From Bacillota bacterium (GTDB lineage Bacteria > Bacillota > Negativicutes > Sporomusales > Sporomusaceae), in contig JAEWGR010000102.1 in the NCBI GenBank assembly GCA_023388195.1, positions 1 through 44,617 on the forward strand: a stretch of DNA of 44,617 nt, written 5' to 3'. Below the pieces are notes generated by a model. That model searched no databases. It worked only from the letters and a program-made list of their open reading frames with translations, and was not told the origin of the DNA. This document shows positions 42,672 through 44,617 of the stretch, piece after piece (within the stretch, counting starts at the first letter, position 1; the number at the start of each line of letters is the position of its first letter). The position numbers and the translations under genes were made by a program.

Positions 42672-43082
42672 ATGTTGAAAATAAATCCTAACAATCTCAT
42701 ACAGCCTAATACAATTCCCACCGGCGGCGGGGCAGTTGTGCCTGACCAGGGCGCGGCTTTTGCTGCCAGGCTGGAGAAAGCGGTTCAGACCTCCGGCCAG
42801 GCAGGAGCAACGCCGGCGGCTGCCGCCAAGAGCAATGAAGACACTAAGCTCAAGGCTGCCTGCCAGGAGATGGAAGCGGTTTTCCTGAATATGATGCTTA
42901 CGCGCATGCGGGCCAGTGTACCTAAAACTAAGCTCATGGGCGATACATCAGGCGAAGAAACGATACAATCGCTGCTCGACACGGAGTTAACAAAAAATAT
43001 GGCGCAAGCCGGGGGAATGGGCTTGGCTGATATGCTGTACCGTCAGCTAAGTAAAAGCTCTGTTAAAGGCCAGGCTCGATAG
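42672..43082 (+). CDS. flgJ: Rod-binding protein, FlgJ N-terminal domain only
   Basis: 136 aa. Low-complexity start, then the rod-binding domain (about 58-130): ACQEMEAVFLNMMLTRMRASVPKT and GMGLADMLYRQL. It caps or scaffolds the growing rod. The C-terminal peptidoglycan hydrolase domain of enterobacterial FlgJ is missing, as in many other phyla, where a separate enzyme opens the wall. ATG 42672 follows AAGGAGTGAGG. Confidence 0.88.
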   Translation: MLKINPNNLIQPNTIPTGGGAVVPDQGAAFAARLEKAVQTSGQAGATPAAAAKSNEDTKLKAACQEMEAVFLNMMLTRMRASVPKTKLMGDTSGEETIQSLLDTELTKNMAQAGGMGLADMLYRQLSKSSVKGQAR

Positions 43083-43137
43083 CCTGGCCTCTCTGTATGG
43101 ATCCGGCCTGCTTACGTTACATAAGGAGTGTGGTTTC

Positions 43138-44562
43138 ATGTTCAAGCACCTGCAGCTAAGAAGATTACTAATTACAGTCGGGGTTGTCCTGGGTGTGCTG
43201 CTGCTTCAGAGTGCTGCCTGGGCAGCTGAACCGGCAGTCAGTAAAGTCAGGATAAGCCAGACTGTGGAGAAAGTCAGAATTGTCTTTGATGTCTCCGCCC
43301 TGCCGGAATACAAAATACTGACACTGGAAAACCCGCTCCGGCTGGTTATTGATATGCCGGGGGTCGTAAATAAAACGGTAGCCCAATACAGCGTTAACGA
43401 TCCGACTGTAGCCCGGGTGCGTCTGGCCGCGCCTGAGCCAGGCAAGCTCAGAGCGGTTGTAGATCTGAAAACTGCCTATACGTATAAGATATTTACCCTG
43501 AAAGATCCGAACAGGCTGGTTGTCGACATTATTAAGGATTTTGAGCAAAAGCGGGTAGAAGAACCTGCACCAGGCCTCACATATACCTCCTGGTTACGCA
43601 ATCAGGCCAGTGGCCCGTTATGGGCTCATATCCTTGAGATTGATCCGCAGGCCGGTTTTGCGGTCCAGCCGGTATTGTCCAATGGTGTTATCAAAGGCCT
43701 GGAGCCACTGCTGCCAATGGCTGAACGGGCCGGGGCGATAGCTGCTGTTAATGGTTCATATTTTGGGGCTGACGGGACGATTATCGGCTTGATGAAGATG
43801 GATGGCGAAATCGTCAGCACCCCTGCATTGCCCCGCACCGCCCTGGGGATTATGCCTGACGGCCGGATAATTATTGATCAGGTCGAGTATGAAGGGAAGA
43901 TTGTATTACCGGATAGCGGGACAGTAACCATTAACGCTGTTAACAGAGAACGGGGGGAAAACGAGCTTGTTCTCTATAATGGTCTGTATGCCCCAGCGAC
44001 AGGCTGTAACAATTTCGGCAGTGAATATGTAATAGTCAACGGGAAGGTAACTGCAGTCAGTACCGGCAATTCGCCAATACCGCCCGGGGGTTTTGTTCTT
44101 TCCGCCCACGGTACCGCCGCCAGCCGTATGGCCGGACTCAAAGTTGGTGACAGGATCGAGGTGAGTCAGACGCTGGGGCCGGAGTGGGATAAAACCCGCC
44201 ATGCCTTAGGGGCGGGGCCAATGCTTGTTAAAAATAACAGTGTATTCCTAACAACTAAGATTGAAGAATTTGGCGCCGATGTGGCCGGTGGCCGTGCGCC
44301 CCGGACGGCACTTGGTCGTAAAGCCGACGGGAAAATGCTGCTGGTGGTTGTGGATGGGCGGCAGGAGCTCAGTATCGGGATGACACTCCTGGAACTGGCG
44401 CTGTTTATGCAGGAACTGGGAGCTCAGGACGCGATGAATCTGGATGGCGGCGGCTCCAGCGAGATGGTATTAAACGGCAAGATTATTAACAAGCCCTCAG
44501 ACCGGCGGGAACGGCGGGTAGGGAATGCACTGGCAATTATTTCAAGCCGTGTTGCTAATTGA
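43138..44562 (+). CDS. AMIN domain - phosphodiester glycosidase (NAGPA) secreted protein
   Basis: 474 aa. Signal peptide (about 1-29); AMIN domain (about 35-132; RIVFDVSALPEYKI, LRLVIDMPG), known to bind peptidoglycan in other proteins; then a NAGPA/DUF2233-type domain (about 150-470) with GAIAAVNGSYFGADG and the C-terminal NLDGGGSSEMVLNG. NAGPA relatives cleave GlcNAc-1-phosphodiester bonds; bacterial substrates are largely unknown, with surface polymers likely. It follows flgJ after 55 bp with a clear ribosome site (AAGGAGTG), probably in the flagellar operon. Confidence 0.87.
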   Translation: MFKHLQLRRLLITVGVVLGVLLLQSAAWAAEPAVSKVRISQTVEKVRIVFDVSALPEYKILTLENPLRLVIDMPGVVNKTVAQYSVNDPTVARVRLAAPEPGKLRAVVDLKTAYTYKIFTLKDPNRLVVDIIKDFEQKRVEEPAPGLTYTSWLRNQASGPLWAHILEIDPQAGFAVQPVLSNGVIKGLEPLLPMAERAGAIAAVNGSYFGADGTIIGLMKMDGEIVSTPALPRTALGIMPDGRIIIDQVEYEGKIVLPDSGTVTINAVNRERGENELVLYNGLYAPATGCNNFGSEYVIVNGKVTAVSTGNSPIPPGGFVLSAHGTAASRMAGLKVGDRIEVSQTLGPEWDKTRHALGAGPMLVKNNSVFLTTKIEEFGADVAGGRAPRTALGRKADGKMLLVVVDGRQELSIGMTLLELALFMQELGAQDAMNLDGGGSSEMVLNGKIINKPSDRRERRVGNALAIISSRVAN

Positions 44563-44579
44563 TAAAAATGCGCTATAAT
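44552..44579 (+). promoter_or_regulatory. Candidate sigma-A promoter at the window end
   Basis: TTGCTA (44552-44557), a 16-nt spacer and TATAAT (44574-44579), overlapping the end of the AMIN-NAGPA gene. It would serve a gene beyond the window. Confidence 0.45.
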
Positions 44580-44617
44580 AAAGTAGAGAAACCTCTACAG
44601 CAAAATACAAAGGCAGG

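Noticed and set aside
42173..42721. Minus-strand open frame across the 192-bp element
   Set aside because: It covers flgI antisense and the element; serine/threonine-rich frame-shift composition, no ribosome site, no family.

Overview
The window reads as a chromosome segment of an endospore-forming Firmicute that has an outer membrane, most likely a member of the Negativicutes (Sporomusa/Pelosinus-like). Two sets of genes support this. One set is typical of spore formers (spoIID, a SpoIIQ-type LytM protein, spoIIID, mbl). The other encodes flagellar parts needed only where there is a periplasm and an outer membrane: flgA, flgH (L-ring) and flgI (P-ring). Base composition is close to half G+C by eye. 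I saw no rRNA, tRNA, CRISPR array, phage or transposase gene.

Layout. (1) 1-7.9 kb holds a secreted PrcB-like protein, a 527-bp gene-free region rich in hairpins, a PAS/PP2C-type (RsbU/SpoIIE) phosphatase, a convergent HD-GYP protein, a Nit-type amidohydrolase, a LysE-type exporter and a CHASE4-HAMP-GGDEF-HD-GYP receptor. (2) 7.9-18.1 kb is the housekeeping run rpmE-DUF1385-prfA-prmC-sua5-mntP-ywlE-rpiB-ywlG-glyA-upp-comEB, followed by a tandem MazG-like protein. (3) 18.4-20.7 kb holds wecA/tagO and wecB/mnaA for undecaprenyl-linked glycan precursors. (4) 20.9-28.0 kb is a complete F1Fo ATP synthase operon (atpZ-like, atpI, B, E, F, H, A, G, D, C). (5) 28.3-32.0 kb is murA-spoIID-spoIIQ-like-spoIIID. 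(6) 32.2-36.5 kb, on the minus strand, is a catabolic operon rpiR-dtnK-pdxA2-kdgT for a four-carbon sugar acid. (7) 36.9-44.6 kb is mbl-flgF-flgG-flgA-flgH-flgI-flgJ and an AMIN-NAGPA protein.

Regions 2-5 and 7 follow the gene order of the Bacillus subtilis rpmE/prfA...glyA-upp...atp...murAA-spoIID-spoIIQ...spoIIID-mbl-flhO-flhP region (recalled, not computed). The main departures are the four-carbon acid operon between spoIIID and mbl, flgA/H/I/J added after flgG, no spoIIR between prmC and sua5, and several small intergenic repeats.

The non-coding content is the less expected part: a 93-bp tandem duplication of the prmC tail plus a REP-like hairpin; a 98-bp dispersed element ending in a terminator (two good copies and at least two remnants); a 192-bp element with 17-bp inverted ends inside the flagellar operon; and an 82-nt hairpin at 1.6 kb. 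I did not find a clearly new multi-gene system. The strongest functional hypothesis is that the AMIN-NAGPA protein beside a muramidase-less FlgJ opens the wall for the flagellar rod in this diderm spore former.
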